Notes under the pieces: model-generated | The model's database searches: none | Told to the model about the DNA's origin: nothing | The model's input: only the letters and a program-made list of their open reading frames with translations | DNA from: Siphonodentalium dalli | Lineage: Eukaryota > Mollusca > Scaphopoda > Gadilida > Siphonodentaliidae | Direction of reading: 5' to 3' | Assembly (NCBI GenBank): GCA_032622095.1 | Contig: CP136063.1 | Span: 25,856,987-25,920,986 of the forward strand | DNA length: 64,000 nucleotides | Made by a program: the position numbers and the translations under genes | Shown: one piece after another, positions 1 to 11,978 of the stretch | Layout: each line of letters opens with the position of its first letter | Position numbering within the stretch: position 1 is the stretch's first letter

Positions 1-280
1 TGTAATGGATGACAAGATAAGAGGAGAGTGCCTGCAAAGTATATGAAAGAAGGTGGCGGTATATTAGGGTCAGGGTCCCAATCACATGCAGACACTGTGT
101 TCCTCGTGTTCTTTAGCAGAAATTTAAAGTCGGAGAGCAAGGTCTCGAAGCGGCTTAACATATTTTAAAACAGAATTTGGAATGGTCGATAAGAGGATAA
201 ATAAAATAAAATAAAATAAAATACAGATCGTTGACACGCGTGTGATATACATATGTATGAGTGAAATCGGTCTATACATT
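1..280. other. intergenic, no gene seen
   Basis: No coding pattern is visible. A short (AAAAT)n microsatellite lies near 199-222. The stretch ends at the TTAA that precedes the first MITE copy. Confidence 0.6.
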
Positions 281-284
281 TTAA

Positions 285-1985
285 AGGTGGATTATCTCTT
301 TGTAAACATGTTTTATATAGTTACCAGGGTATAAAATATTATATCTGAATCGACGACTCCTTTCCGGAAATGCTTCTATCGATTAATATTAATTTTATTT
401 CGAATATTTTCTGGCTCAAAATGGTGTTGTTGTTTAGCTAACGAACAATATTGGTTACTGTTTACAGATACCATAAATTTTATTCTGTAATTTTGTCAGA
501 TTTTGTCACAAATAAACGTTAATTATACTCATTGTCGCCAGGGATGTGGCTAGAGGGTCTCCGCTGGGGGGTGTCCACCTTGGGAATTTCCAACTGCACC
601 CCCCCCCCTTGAGTCGGAATCACACCAACACAACTTTTTGCATAATTCCATTCGCACCCCCCCCCCCCCTTGAGTCCCCCCTTGAGTCGGAATCGCACCA
701 ACACAACTTTTTGCATAATTCCATTTGCACCCACCCCCCCTTGTACCTCATGCTCAGGCCTAATTTCCTATAATTTCATAAGCCATGCTTCTATTTTCCC
801 AGTATGAGAACATTAAGATATTTTAACCTGAAAATTGCCCCCAAAAAAAACAACTAGTGATCTAATTCCAGACAAATGCACACAGCTACCGACAACAGAC
901 CAGGAAACACCGGGCCGACCATGGTTGTTCGGCCCGGTGTGAGAAAAGTTTGAAAACTATACAAGAAAATCGCAAATCCTAGCATCTAGACTGGCCTCAA
1001 CTGAAGCTTTCCTAGTGTTGAAAATTTCAAACCTCATGCTCCCCCTCAGGTTGGGAAATTCTTCAACTGATGACCATTTATGTCTACAAGTTTGACCAAA
1101 TGTAGTAAAATATTGTTTTGCTAAACTAATTAGCAGTTTTGTATTGGCCATGTGGATGGGGCAATGACAAACCGGGCCGACCATGGTTCGGCCCGGTGTG
1201 CGAAAATTTTGAAATCTGAACAAGAAAATCGCAAAATCCTAACATCTAGACTAGCCTCAAGCCTTCCTACTGTTGGAAATTTCAAACCCTACACCCCCAC
1301 TTAGGTTGGAAAATTTCCAACTGATGACAATTCCAATGACAATGTTGACCAATTGTATGACAATATTGTTTTCTTAAATTAACTAGAAGTTTTTGACTGG
1401 CCACGGGGGAGGGACCAGGACACAAGCTTTCCAAGTGTTGGAAATTTCCAACCTGTCACCCCCCTAAGGTTGGAAAATTTCCTACTGATGACCATTTCTG
1501 TCAAATTTTTTTACCAAAAATAGGAACATATGCAAATATTGGTCGAAAAACAATAAATTCCCCCCAATAAATTGTTTTATAATCAAACTACAAGAACATT
1601 TTCAACCTATTGTTGGTGTGAAATTTCGTTCTGGCAGGTATGAAATTTCCAACTATTGAAAATATAGCTCTCTGCTGGGGGGGGGGGGGGGTGAGACACA
1701 CCCCACACCCCCTCTAGCCACATCCCTGATTGTCGCTTATAACCAACCATGGAATAAAACAATACAATAAATAAATCTGGGACATTTGATGTTCGGTACG
1801 TAGCCATATGAACAGCCTAATGCACTATATCGCTACATGGTATCACTCGAATCGTCTGAAAAATGGACAAATAAACGGGCCCAATGAAATATTCGAAAAT
1901 AAAATCAATATTAATTGGTAGAAGTCTTTCCGGACAGGGTTCTTCAGTTCATATTTATTATATTATACCCACGCAACTATCTAAT
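285..1985 (+). mobile_element. TTAA-flanked MITE, copy 1 (split, 3' end lost)
   Basis: This copy starts right after TTAA at 281-284 with AGGTGGATTATCTCTTT, the terminal repeat of a family of about 520 bp seen again at 31.2, 33.5/37.4, 37.9, 50.4 and 55.5 kb. Its left half (285-538) and right half (1729-1985) are separated by a nested hAT-type insertion. The right terminal repeat is missing, because the sequence diverges after the CCCACGCAACTAT motif. The family carries no ORF and has long imperfect inverted arms. The TTAA target with inverted ends is known for piggyBac and Kolobok, so a relative of one of these probably moved it. Confidence 0.85.
539..1728. mobile_element. non-autonomous hAT-type element nested in the MITE
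   Basis: The ends are inverted (CAGGGATGTGGCTAGAGGG at the left and its complement at the right) and are flanked by a perfect 8-bp target duplication, ATTGTCGC, at 531-538 and 1729-1736. An 8-bp duplication with CAGGG ends is diagnostic of the hAT superfamily. The 1190-bp interior has no transposase. It holds two near-identical segments at 600-660 and 670-730, poly-C and poly-G runs, and a repeat of about 260 bp. Each unit of that repeat begins with a GC-rich palindrome around GGGCCGACCATGG, near 911 and 1172. Confidence 0.9.
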
Positions 1986-1986
1986 G

Positions 1987-2450
1987 ATGTTGTTTGAAGA
2001 TGACATAAAAACTGAGCACTAGTATCTATTTCGTGAATCAACTTGATGAGTGTGTGCGTGTACTCAAGGTTTACATATACTAACAGACAAATATAAACAA
2101 CTATTTAGATATGTTAAGTGAAATTTGCGTTTGAGGAATACAAGTTGAATAAATTGAAATATGTTTTAAAAATGCTCTGCCAAATTGAGACAAATTTCTC
2201 CCAGTTATTCTCAAATGAGTGACAGTTCTATCTGCGACTGTACATTTTCTGTTGTGTAATGACTTTCTATGTTTTCGGTTAATATGTCTAATGCGCATAA
2301 TTACTGAACATTTCAAGCATTATAGGTAACAGAATACTTGAATGAATGAATACACACAATAACTAAAATGTTCATAATAACTTGTTATACGCGTTAACTG
2401 TGCAACAACTCTGTCATTTATTGAGATTAAGGGAGAATGTGGAAATAATC
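1987..2450. repeat. dispersed repeat, related to 11668-11775
   Basis: The segment beginning TTGTTTGAAGATGACAT, with the later words GTGAATCAACTTGATGAG and GAATGTGGAAATAATC, recurs in the same order near 11.67-11.78 kb. There the middle is much shorter. No coding potential was seen and the family was not recognised. Confidence 0.5.
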
Positions 2451-2609
2451 CACGTATAAGCACTCAGTCACGGCAGCGGCTATTCGCCATCGGATGGCAA
2501 ATATCGATTCTACCGATATGCGCTATTTGCCATCCGATGGTATTTTAAAGTAAAGAAAACATATCATATCATCACAATACGCTATTATAATGATGATTCC
2601 TACCGCCTT

Positions 2610-3300
2610 CGTGATAATTAGGCCCAGTTGACCGTCGGTTGTACACCTACAGATTTCCTGGGGGGATGGCAAATAAGAAATCGACCAATTTTGAAGGAAA
2701 TTTCGTATAGTTTGAACATTTAGTGGCACAAGCTGTCGCTATATGGCCACATAATCACCATTTCGACCCGCCTTACCGAAAACCCGGACCAGTTGACCGT
2801 CGGTTGACCACCTACAGATATCCTGGGGGATGGCAAATAAGAAATCGACAAATTTTGAAGGAAATTTCGTATAGTTTGAACATTTAGTGGCACAAGCTGT
2901 CGATATATGGCCACATAATCACCATTTCTACCCGCCTTACCGAAAACCCGGACCAGTTGACCGTCGGTTGACCACCTACAGATATCCTGGGGGGATGGCA
3001 AATAAGAAATCGACCAATTTTGAAGGAAATTTCGTATACATGTAGTTTGAACATTTAGTGGCACAAGCTCTCGCTATATGGCCACATAATCACCATTACT
3101 ACCCGCCTTACCGAAAACCCGGACCAGTTGATCGTCGGTTGACCACCCACAGATATCCTGGGGGATGGCAAATAAGAAATCGACCAATTTTGAAGGAAAT
3201 TTCGTATAGTTTGAACATTTAGTGGCACAAGCTGTCGCTATATGGCCACATAATCACCATTTCGACCCGCCTTACCGAAAACCCGGACCAGTTGACCCTC
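2610..3300 (-). repeat. left foldback satellite, ~165-bp unit, ~5 copies
   Basis: Units contain the blocks GACCAGTTGACCGTCGGTT, ATCCTGGGGGATGGC, GAAATCGACCAATTTTGAAGG and TGGCCACATAATCACCATT, spaced about 165 bp apart. The same unit, inverted, makes up the right arm at 7520-9720. Open frames across it are short and shift with the unit, so they are not genes. Confidence 0.92.
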
Positions 3301-4075
3301 AGTTGGCCGGCCCCATATAACCCCTAGAAACACCCCGACCCCCCACCCATCACCCCCGGGGGTACCTCCCGAGGGGGTGAAAATGGGGTATGGAGCAATT
3401 TCGAGAACGGTAAGGATTTCGGCCGATTTGACGGCATGGGTGGGTGGTCGGCCCCAAATAGCCCAAAGAAACACCCGACCCCTACCCATCACCCCCGGGG
3501 GGTACCACCGAGGGGGTGAAATTGGGGTATGGAGCAATTTCGAAAACCGTAAGGATTTCGGCCGATTTGACGGCATGGGTGGGTGGCCGGCCGCAAATAC
3601 CCCCTAGAAACACGAAGACCCCAACGCATCACTCCAGGTGGTACCACCATGAGGGGGTGAAATGGGGTATGGAGCAATTTCGAGAACGGTAAGGATTTCG
3701 GCCGATTTGACGGCATGGGTGAGTGGCCGGCCCCAAATTCCCCCTAGAAACACCCCGACCCCAACCCATCACCCCCGGGGGGTACCACCCCGAGGGGGTG
3801 AAAATAGGGTATGGAGCATTTTCGAGAACGGTAAAGATTTCGGCCGATTTGACGGCATGGGTGGGTGGGTGGCCGGCCCCAAATACCCCTATGAACACCC
3901 CGACCCCTAACCCATCACCCTCGTAGGGTACCACCACGAGGGGGTGAAAATGGGGTATGGGGCAATTTCGAGAACGGTAGGGATTTGGGCCAATTTAACG
4001 GCATGTGTGGATGGCTCGCCCCAAATACTCACTAGAAACACAGCACCCCTCACCCCGGAGGATACCTCGGGTTTG
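3300..4075. repeat. GC-rich tandem array, ~140-bp unit, 6 copies
   Basis: The word GGCCGGCCCCAAATA(C)CCC recurs near 3302, 3447, 3583, 3724, 3872 and 4012. It is followed each time by an ACACCCCGACCCC-like stretch, a GGTACCACC palindrome, GAGGGGGTGAAAATGGGG and GATTTCGGCCGATTTGACGG. This array is present only on the left side of the foldback interior. Confidence 0.9.
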
Positions 4076-4139
4076 AGCCATTTTATTCCTGATTCCTTAT
4101 CCGCAAAAAATCACCACCTAGAACGCCCCCAACCCTCAC

Positions 4140-5500
4140 ACCAAATTGGTAGCTAGTATTTCTTCAGCCACCGATTCGAAATATTTGCCGGATTGGCCAG
4201 GATCGGCAGCAAGTAGCTCATTATGCCAGGCCACAAATTGGGCGCAAGTAGAGTCAAAACTAACCCCGAAATTGTTAAATTTCCGATTGTGGGAGATCTA
4301 TTCCATTGGTGGCCACTCTTGGGATGAAATCGTCATAGCCACACTAGGGAGGGTTTCAATCCTATTTATGGCCCATTTTGGAGTGAATTCGTACATAGAC
4401 AATATAGCCCATTATACCCGGCCACAAATTGGGCGTAAGTAGAGTATGGCGTCAAAACAGACCGTAAAATGTTGCTATATATTCCTTATTGTGGAAGACC
4501 TATGTTATAGGTAGCCCCTTTTGATGAGAATTCGTCTATGGTAACCCTAGGGGCAAATCACTATCAAAAATGTCCTCGCTAGCCTATTATACCCGGCCAC
4601 AAGTTGGGCGTAAGTAGAGTATGGCGTCAAAACGGACCCAAAATGTTACTAAATTTCCGATTGTGGGAGATCTATCATATTTGTGGCCCATATTGGTGTG
4701 AATTCGTCTATAGCCACTATAGTAGGGGCAAATCACCGCAAATTGGGCGTAAGTATAGCCTATTCGTGTGAATTCGTCTTTTGCCACTCTATGGGCAAAT
4801 CGCTGTAAAAAAAAGGTACCGGAGTAACCCATTATAACCGGCTACAAATTGGGCGTAAGTATAGTCTGGTTGGAATAAAAACCGACTCTAAACTGTTGCA
4901 AAATTCCTGATTTTGGTAGATCTATGCAATTGGAGGCCCCTTTGGTGTGAAATCATACATAGCCAATTGACTCAAATTGAGGTGCGATTCACATTCGGGA
5001 AAGTACCCGGGTCGTCCATTTTACCTGGCCACAAATTGGACGTAAGTAGAGTCTGGAATCCAAACGAACCCTAAAATATCGCTAAATTCCCGATTGTGAG
5101 ATATCTATGCTATTGGTGGCCCCTTTTGGGGTAAATGTGCCATAATCACTATAGGGCAAAATCACTATCAAAACGTATACGGCTAGCCCATTATTTCCGG
5201 CCGCAAATTGGGCGTAAGTAGAGTCTATATGTGCAAACGGGCCATAAAATGAAGCCAAACTCCCGATTGTAAGATACCTATGTTATTGCGTCATAGCCCA
5301 TCTTGATGGGAATTCGTCCATAGCCGCCTTGTGGGCAAATTACTGTCAAACAATTTCCGATTCTGGGAGATTTATCTTATTTGTGGCCACTTGTGCGGGT
5401 GACTCGCCTATTGCGAACCTATGGCCAAATTATTGTCAAAAATACTCGGTTATATAGACAATTATAGCGGCCACATGCAAATTGGGCGTAAATGGGTGAT
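4140..5500. repeat. degenerate tandem array around CACAAATTGGGCGTAAGTA
   Basis: The word CACAAATTGGGCGTAAGTA or a close variant recurs about eight times (near 4225, 4424, 4599, 4739, 4846, 5033, 5203, 5476), at irregular spacing of roughly 110-270 bp. Accompanying words include GATTGTGGGAGATCTAT and GTGAATTCGTCTATAGCCAC. The array is older and more diverged than the neighbouring arrays. No gene was seen between 5500 and 5847. Confidence 0.8.
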
Positions 5501-5847
5501 GCTCCCTTAAATGAACAAATTTGTCCAGAAAATTCTGAAAAAATTAAATATGTCACATGCCGATGATGTGTAGCACATATATTGTTGATCACGAAAATGG
5601 CATTTGGCAAAATTATAGGGCAAGGTCAAGGTCAATCAAGGTCGTTCATTACAGCATGTGCCAATGACGTTTTTAGGGTTGAATCAGGGCGGCGTCATTG
5701 TCAAATTCGCTCTTTCTCCAAAACTTGTGTTTAATTTGAATATCATGATTAATGGAAACCAAACAAATGTGAGCCACTTTGTTAACATGTGCCCCTTAAT
5801 AGTTGAATTATCGCTATGAATATATATTCAACTTGTACATCATGGAG

Positions 5848-6935
5848 CAGTGTTCGCGCTGTCGGTAGCCAAATTAGCCAATGGCTAATCTTTTTCGAAT
5901 TTGGCTAATAAAAATTTCATTTGGCTAAACTTTTGGCTAAACTTTTTTTGAACCCAAATGGAGACTGAAATCATGGAACCAGAAAGCTAATTAATAAAAG
6001 CGCTCAATAGATCGACATTCAAGACGAAGTTAGGTGACGAAAGTATTTCATTATTTTCATACTTATGAAATATCGTACAAAGGGAAACCCGATCGACAAC
6101 TCTATCAACCAAGCGATCACAAAGTGATATGCAATCATCTTTAGTTTTCACAAGACGGACATTCAAAGACGCATGGACATTAAACCGACCATGGTTGAAT
6201 TATGACAATGTGAAGAAAGCAATGTTTTGTAAAGTGCATTGACGCCGGTATATAAGCAATTTGTTCGTAACAGGCTGTTTTAATCTGGAGAAAGATTACG
6301 TCACTCTGCACGAAGCAGCAAAAAGTCATTATTAATTTTTACATTTAATCCCCTAATCCCCCATTCAGCCCATTGTCTGTCTGGTCACTCACGGCGCGCC
6401 TGCACAATGCATGTTTTTGATGACATTGTATTTATGACGGTCGAGGTTTATGAGCACCAAGTGTAAGACAATAGATTAATCAGCCAAATGTGAATCACGA
6501 CATATAGTTTGTGCCTATTTGTCGTCAATACCGATACAGTCAAAATAATATACATGCTTTTATGACAGATTGTAATTTGACAACTAAAAAATAATGACAT
6601 TAAGGACAATCCCGGGTTACCCCCCCCCCCCCCCCCCCCCCCCCCCAAATAACTCTTTCACATAAAGATTAATAAATTTTTAATAAATGTTATCTATAAA
6701 AATACTTCTAGTTCATCAAAATTATTTAAATTATTGTGTATTTTGCCTGTGTCTGTTAGATTTTACGTTTTAGTCATTAATTGTGAACCGACCAGAAAAC
6801 GATGATTTAATTTGGCCAAAGTTTTTTTTAATTTGGCCAAAAAACATTTGGCTAAAAAAAAATTCATTTGGCTAATAAAATTTTCATTTGGCTAAACTTT
6901 TGGCTAAAGTTTTGTTCGGTCCAGCGCGAACACTG
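5848..6935. mobile_element. non-autonomous hAT-type element inside the foldback
   Basis: The inverted ends CAGTGTTCGCGCTG and CAGCGCGAACACTG are flanked by a perfect 8-bp duplication, TCATGGAG, at 5840-5847 and 6936-6943. Both subterminal regions contain clustered TTTGGCTAA words. A 40-bp block of them (about 5903-5942 and 6869-6908) is in direct rather than inverted orientation. A poly-C run of about 29 bases lies near 6618. There is no transposase ORF in the 1088 bp. Confidence 0.9.
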
Positions 6936-6943
6936 TCATGGAG

Positions 6944-7520
6944 TAGCCGATGTTGTATCCGTCCAAACGACGTATCGCGCAGCTCCGCACGTTGAGACGT
7001 CTATGAGATACAGCCATTTGAATATACCACGTGGAAATTGATGTGCTTTGTGGGCGTGACTTAGAGTTCAAACTCTCTAAGAGGTCAACGAATACACCGT
7101 ACATATCTGATAATTGGAAACAGATTTTGATCGCATAAAGGGTGATTCCTATCAAGTCGGGCATGTCCTGATCAATCGTACACTTGGTTTGACGCCAAAC
7201 GACCTAGGAACTCTGATGTAGACAACGTGAAGATACGTCAACCAAACTCTGTTCCTCAAGGGGTTCGCCAAATTGCAATGAGAAATTACAGTAGAAAACA
7301 TTGTCGATGGATTTCTCTTACATGTTTCAAGATATCGAACTGAAATTTGGTATTTAGGGGTTTCTCGGTGCGCTCAATCAGATAGAATTGTCAGTGAGAT
7401 ATTCCGATGGCCCAAAATGTGTCAATGACGCCGTTGCTATACCACACGAATCGGAAATCGCCCCGCAGGCAGAACGATTGTTCAAAAGTACCGAAACAAT
7501 TTATTTGGGGCCGGTCACCC
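6944..7520. other. foldback interior, no gene seen
   Basis: Unique-looking sequence lies between the nested hAT element and the right satellite arm. Only short ORFs with no recognisable domain are present. Confidence 0.5.
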
Positions 7521-9720
7521 CCCGGGATATCTGTAGGTGGTCAACCGACGGTCAACTGGTCCGGGTTTTCGGTAAGGCGGGTCGATATGGTGATTGTGTG
7601 GCCATATAGCGACAGATTGTGCCACTAAATGTTCAAACTATATGAAATTTCCTTCAAAATTGGTCGATTTCTTATTTGCCATCCCCCAGGATATCTGTGG
7701 GTGGTCAACCGACGGTCAACTGGTCCGGGTTTTCGGTAAAGCGGGTCGAAATGGTGATTATGTGGCCATATAGCGACAGCTTGTGCCACTAAATGTTCAA
7801 ACTATACGAAATTTCCATCAAAATTGGTCGATTCTTATTTGCAATCCCCCCAGGATATCTGTGGGTGGTCAACCAACGGTCAACTGGTCCGGGTTTTCGG
7901 TAAGGCTGGTAGCAATGGTGATTATGTGGCCATATAGCGACAGCTTGTGCCACTAAATGTTCAAACTATACGAAATTTCCTTCAAAATTGGTCGATTTCT
8001 TATTTGCCACCCCCCCCCAGGATATCTGTAGGTGGTCAACCGACGGTCAACTGGTCCGGGTTTTCGGTAAGGCGGGTCGAAATGGTGATTATGTGGCCAT
8101 ATAGCGACAGTTTGTGCCACTAAATGTTCAAACTATACGAAATTTCCTTCAAAATTGGTCGATTTCTTATTTGCCATCCCCCCAGGATATCTGTGGGTGG
8201 TCAACCGACGGTCAACTGGTCCGGGTTTTCGGTAAGGCGGGTAGAAATGGTGATTATGTGGCCATATATCGACAGCTTGTGCCACTAAATGTTCAAACTA
8301 TACGAAATTTCCTTTAAAATTGGTCGATCTCTTATTTGCCATCCCCCCAGGATATCTGTAGGTGGTCAACCGACGGTCATCTGGTCCGGGTTTTCTGTAA
8401 GGCTGGTAGAAATGGTGATTATGTGGCCATATAGCGACGGCTTGTGTCACTAAATGTTCAAACTATACGAAATTTCCTTCAAAATTGGTCGATTTCTTAT
8501 TTACCATCCCCCCAGGATATCTGTGGGTGGCAACCGACGGTCAACTGGTCCGGGTTTTCGGTAAGGCGGGTAGAAATGGTGATTATGTGGCCATATAGCG
8601 ACAGCTTGTGCCACTAAATGTTCAAACTATACGAAATTTCCTTCAAAATTGGTCGATTTCTTATTTGCCATCCCCCCAGGATATCTGTGGGTGGTCAACC
8701 GACGGTCAACTGTCCGGGTTTTCGGTAAGGCTGGTAGAAATGGTGATTATGTGGCCATATAGCGACAGCTTGTGCCACTAAATGTTCAAACTATACGAAA
8801 TTTCCTTCAAAATTGGTCGATTTCTTATTTGCCATCCCCCAGGATATCTGTGGGTGGTCAACCGACGGTCAACTGGTCCCGGTTTTCGGTAAGGCGGGTC
8901 GAAATGGTGATTATGTGGCCATATAGCGACAGCTTGTGCCACTAAATGTTCAAACTATACGAAATTTCCTTCAAAATTGGTCGTTTTCTTATTTGCCATC
9001 CCCCCAGGATATCTGTAGGTGGTCAACCGACGGTCAACTGGTCCGGGTTTTCGGTAAGGCGGGTAGAAATGGTGATTATGTGGCCATATAGCGACAGCTT
9101 GTGCCACTAAATGTTCAAACTATACGAAATTTCCTTCAAAATTGGTCGATTTCTTATTTGCCATCCCCCAGGATATCTGTAGGTGGTCAACCGACGGTCA
9201 ACTGGTCCGGGTTTTCGGTAAGGCGGGTCGAAATGGTGATTATGTGGCCATATAGCGGCAGCTTGTGCCACTAAATGTTCAAACTATACGAAATTTCCTT
9301 CAAAATTGGTCGATTTCTTATTTGCCATCCCCCCAGGATATCTGTGGGTGGTCAACCGACGGTCAACTGGTCCGGGTTTTCGGTAAGGCGGGTAGTAATG
9401 GTGATTATGTGGCCATATATCGACAGCTTGTGCCACTAAATGTTCAAACTATACGAAATTTCCTTCAAAATTGGTCGATTTCTTATTTGCCATCCCCCAG
9501 AATATCTGTAGGTGGTCAACCGACGACAACTGGTCCGGGTTTTCGGTAAGGCGGGTCGAAATGGTGATTATGTGGCCATATAGCGACAGCTTGTGCCACT
9601 AAATGTTCAAACTATACGAAATTTCCTTCAAAATTGGTCGATTTCTTATTTGCCATCACCCAGGGTATATGTAGGTGGTCAACCGACGGTCAACTGGGCC
9701 TAATTATCACGAAGGCGGTA
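7520..9720 (+). repeat. right foldback satellite, ~165-bp unit, ~14 copies
   Basis: Units carry GGATATCTGTAGGTGGTCAA, GGTCAACTGGTCCGGG, GGTGATTATGTGGCCATATA, GCGACAGCTTGTGCCAC and GAAATTTCCTTCAAAATTGG, in the opposite orientation to the left arm. Copies are nearly identical apart from 1-3 base indels and a few substitutions, which suggests recent amplification. The outermost unit diverges into the terminal inverted repeat after GGTCAACTGGGCC, as on the left. Confidence 0.93.
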
Positions 9721-9858
9721 GGAATCATCATTATAATAGCATATTGTGATGATATGATATGTTTTCTTTTCTTTAAAATACCGTCGGATGGCAAATAGCG
9801 CATATCGGTAGAATCGCTATTTGCCATCCGATGGCGAATAGACACTTCCCTCAGTCAC

Positions 9859-10864
9859 GACCCCGATGACCCCATCCTCACATCACCACAAATATCAGGC
9901 GATGGTGCACATACGACCTGTAGTTTTTGTAAATTCACACGTATACACAGAATCACAGAATATAACATACAGCCCCCAAATTCAGTTTTGTTACTTGCAG
10001 AGTCGAATAAAAGTCGCTAAATTTTTATAATAATACCTTGCTTGATTCAGACAGGGTCTATAAGTTCAATCGCGTGACATTTCGAAGACATAGTTATGTT
10101 TAAATGGGTCGAAAGGAACATTTATACCACGATCGCCTATCTTATTATATCAATAAAGCCATCTGTTTAAATTTTACATTTAATCAACACCTGTTGATTA
10201 AATGTGCCTACTGTTGATTATACTTCGCAGAGTGGATTAAACTTTCTCTATACAATTTGAACGGAACAGTGTTTATCCATCGCATTGTAAAGATCGTGGC
10301 ATACACTTCGCAGAGTGGATTAAACTTTCTCCATACAATTTGAACCCAAAAAATGTTTATCTATCGCATTGTAAAGATCGTGGCATAAACAATACGCATA
10401 GTGTTTCTGAATAACAAATTTAATCCACTCGTGGGATTGGCGATTTACACCACTCGCTGAAGCTCGTGGAATAAATTTGTTATTCAGAAACACTATGCGT
10501 ATATTCTGTATATCATTACCTTACTATTCCTGAGAACGTAGCAATTGGTGATTGCCCCCGTACACAACTAGGCGTACAGAGAATGACGAGTGGGGTGTCA
10601 AAATAAATACGCTCTACTTTCAGATTGTGAATACACCCGAGCCAACGAAATGTCAATATCTGTTGCACACACAACTGCCTTTCCGTTGCAATATCGTGGG
10701 ATTTCTGACAGATGATGTATATGTGTTGAAATTACATTTGAAGAAGGAATGTTGGCGAAAACATATTTTTTGAAGTGACCAAAGGCCCTTTTATCTATCA
10801 AAAAGAGCTCTTCGCTCCAATGGATCCCGCTTACGATCGGCAGATGTCTATGAACAATATATAC
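9859..10864. other. intergenic with an 83-bp tandem duplication and a hairpin
   Basis: Two 83-bp copies beginning CTTCGCAGAGTGGATTAAAC lie head to tail at 10223-10305 and 10306-10387. They are followed by an inverted repeat at about 10391-10503 whose arms carry ATACGCATAGTGTTTCTG and AATAACAAATTTAATCCAC. No supported gene is present. Confidence 0.6.
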
Positions 10865-11350
10865 TAACATTAAAGGCACGGGAAGCCTTAGTTGTCGAAA
10901 ATATTCATATTTGTTCCAATCACCGTAAACAGAAAAAAACATCAAAACGCATACAGTTTCGTCCATATATACCATGACCATCGCGTAAACAGTATGCTAT
11001 CATAAAGACCTACTATAATTTACCTAAGCAAGAGCCTGGTTGTGTTACAGAAGACAGCACAGTGTTACTGGCTAATCACACACAAATTATATAAACGCTC
11101 TTTACTAGTTCCATATCAGGAATTCAGCAACAAAGAACGCTCTTTATGTTTACCATCATAATATAAACAAACACCAGGAAAGTAACTTTTTATGCCTTTG
11201 TTTACATAACAATGGTCAAACATATGACAATAACATACTGTGTATGCGATATTTCTTATTTGTATACGGACAAAGTATGTCTACATATTAATATTCTTTC
11301 TGTTTGTGGCGGTTTTTGACCGGTGGAAATATTTTCACAGGATACCCACC
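10865..11350. repeat. dispersed repeat with AACGCTCTTTA motifs (copy A)
   Basis: The section from about 10980 matches 42085-42455 over most of its length: shared blocks include TACTGGCTAATCACACACAAA, trimmed here to 20 as ACTGGCTAATCACACACAAA, and CACCAGGAAAGTAACTTTTT. The part at 10865-10980 matches 39810-39925 (TTAGTTGTCGAAAATATT, CACCGTAAACAGA, CAAAACGCATACA). The minus-strand open frame across it has no recognisable domain and was not called as a gene. Confidence 0.7.
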
Positions 11351-11565
11351 ACCAAGGCCAACCCGTACCTTTAACACCCACCCCACCCCACCACACCACC
11401 AAGGCCTCCCGTACCTTTAACACCCACCCCACCCCACCACACCACCAAGGCCAACCCGTACCTTTAACACCCACCCCACCCCACCACACCACCAAGGCCA
11501 ACCCGTACCTTTAACACCCACCCCACCCCACCACACCACCAAGGCCTCCCGTACCTTTACTAGCT
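11343..11565. repeat. minisatellite, 47-bp unit, ~4.5 copies
   Basis: The C-rich unit contains AAGGCCAACCCGTACC and CACCCCACCCCACCACACC. Copies are almost identical, alternating AAGGCCAACC and AAGGCCTCCC. The stretch to 11850 holds no gene; its only notable content is the repeat segment related to 1987-2450. Confidence 0.93.
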
Positions 11566-11862
11566 GCGCGGAAACAGTCTATTCCCATTATATGTTTGTA
11601 CGGTTTATCCACTGTGATATATATAGCACACGAATAACAATGACATTGGGTGATGCCCATTTGGGTACAGCATTGTTTGAAGATGACATTTAAAAGAAAA
11701 CTATCTATTTAGTGAATCAACTTGATGAGTGTGTGTATACTCAAGGTTCTGTCTGGCAGAATGTGGAAATAATCTACTATTAACGAGAACTGCAACAACG
11801 GCGAAGTTCGATTCAATGGTATACCATTCTTACAATATATCGCATGGAGTATAGTATACTGT

Positions 11863-11978
11863 CTACTCACAATCAGAAATTCCCAGTGGATTGTTCCACG
11901 CCACTTCTACTCACAATCATAAATCCCCAGTGGATTGTTCCACATCGCTTCTACTCACAATCAGAAATCCCCGGTGGA
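11863..11978. repeat. minisatellite, 44-bp unit, ~2.7 copies
   Basis: CTACTCACAATCAGAAAT recurs at 11863, 11907 and 11951, each time with CCCAGTGGATTGTTCCAC or a variant. The array ends in a poly-C run near 11985. Confidence 0.85.

Larger units (their letters stand above)
2472..9849. mobile_element. 7.4-kb foldback element with 9-bp target duplication
   Basis: The outer ends are inverted copies of a sequence starting GGCAGCGGCTATTCGCC (left) and GGAAGTGTCTATTCGCC (right, complement). They are flanked by a perfect 9-bp duplication, CTCAGTCAC, at 2463-2471 and 9850-9858. The first 130-150 bp of each end is a unique inverted repeat that itself contains a short palindrome (GGATGGCAAATA and its complement). 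Inside it, both ends turn into the same satellite in opposite orientation: about five units on the left and fourteen on the right. The interior carries two other tandem arrays and a nested hAT element. No transposase gene was found. Known foldback elements and some Mutator-like elements make 9-bp duplications, so a MULE-type transposase is the best guess. Confidence 0.88.

Noticed and set aside
2523-3064. Minus-strand proteins repeated as L-N-V-Q-T-I-R-N-F-L-Q-N and similar plus-strand proteins at 7.4-9.5 kb
   Set aside because: They are translations of the 165-bp satellite; the frame changes with each indel and no domain is present.
5615-5645. Nuclear-receptor half-site cluster (CAAGGTCA words)
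   Set aside because: Three similar words in 30 bp inside a transposon interior with no gene nearby are likely chance or array-derived.
10598-10981. 127-residue minus-strand protein
   Set aside because: It overlaps a dispersed noncoding repeat with a diverged copy at 39.8 kb, and no domain is visible.
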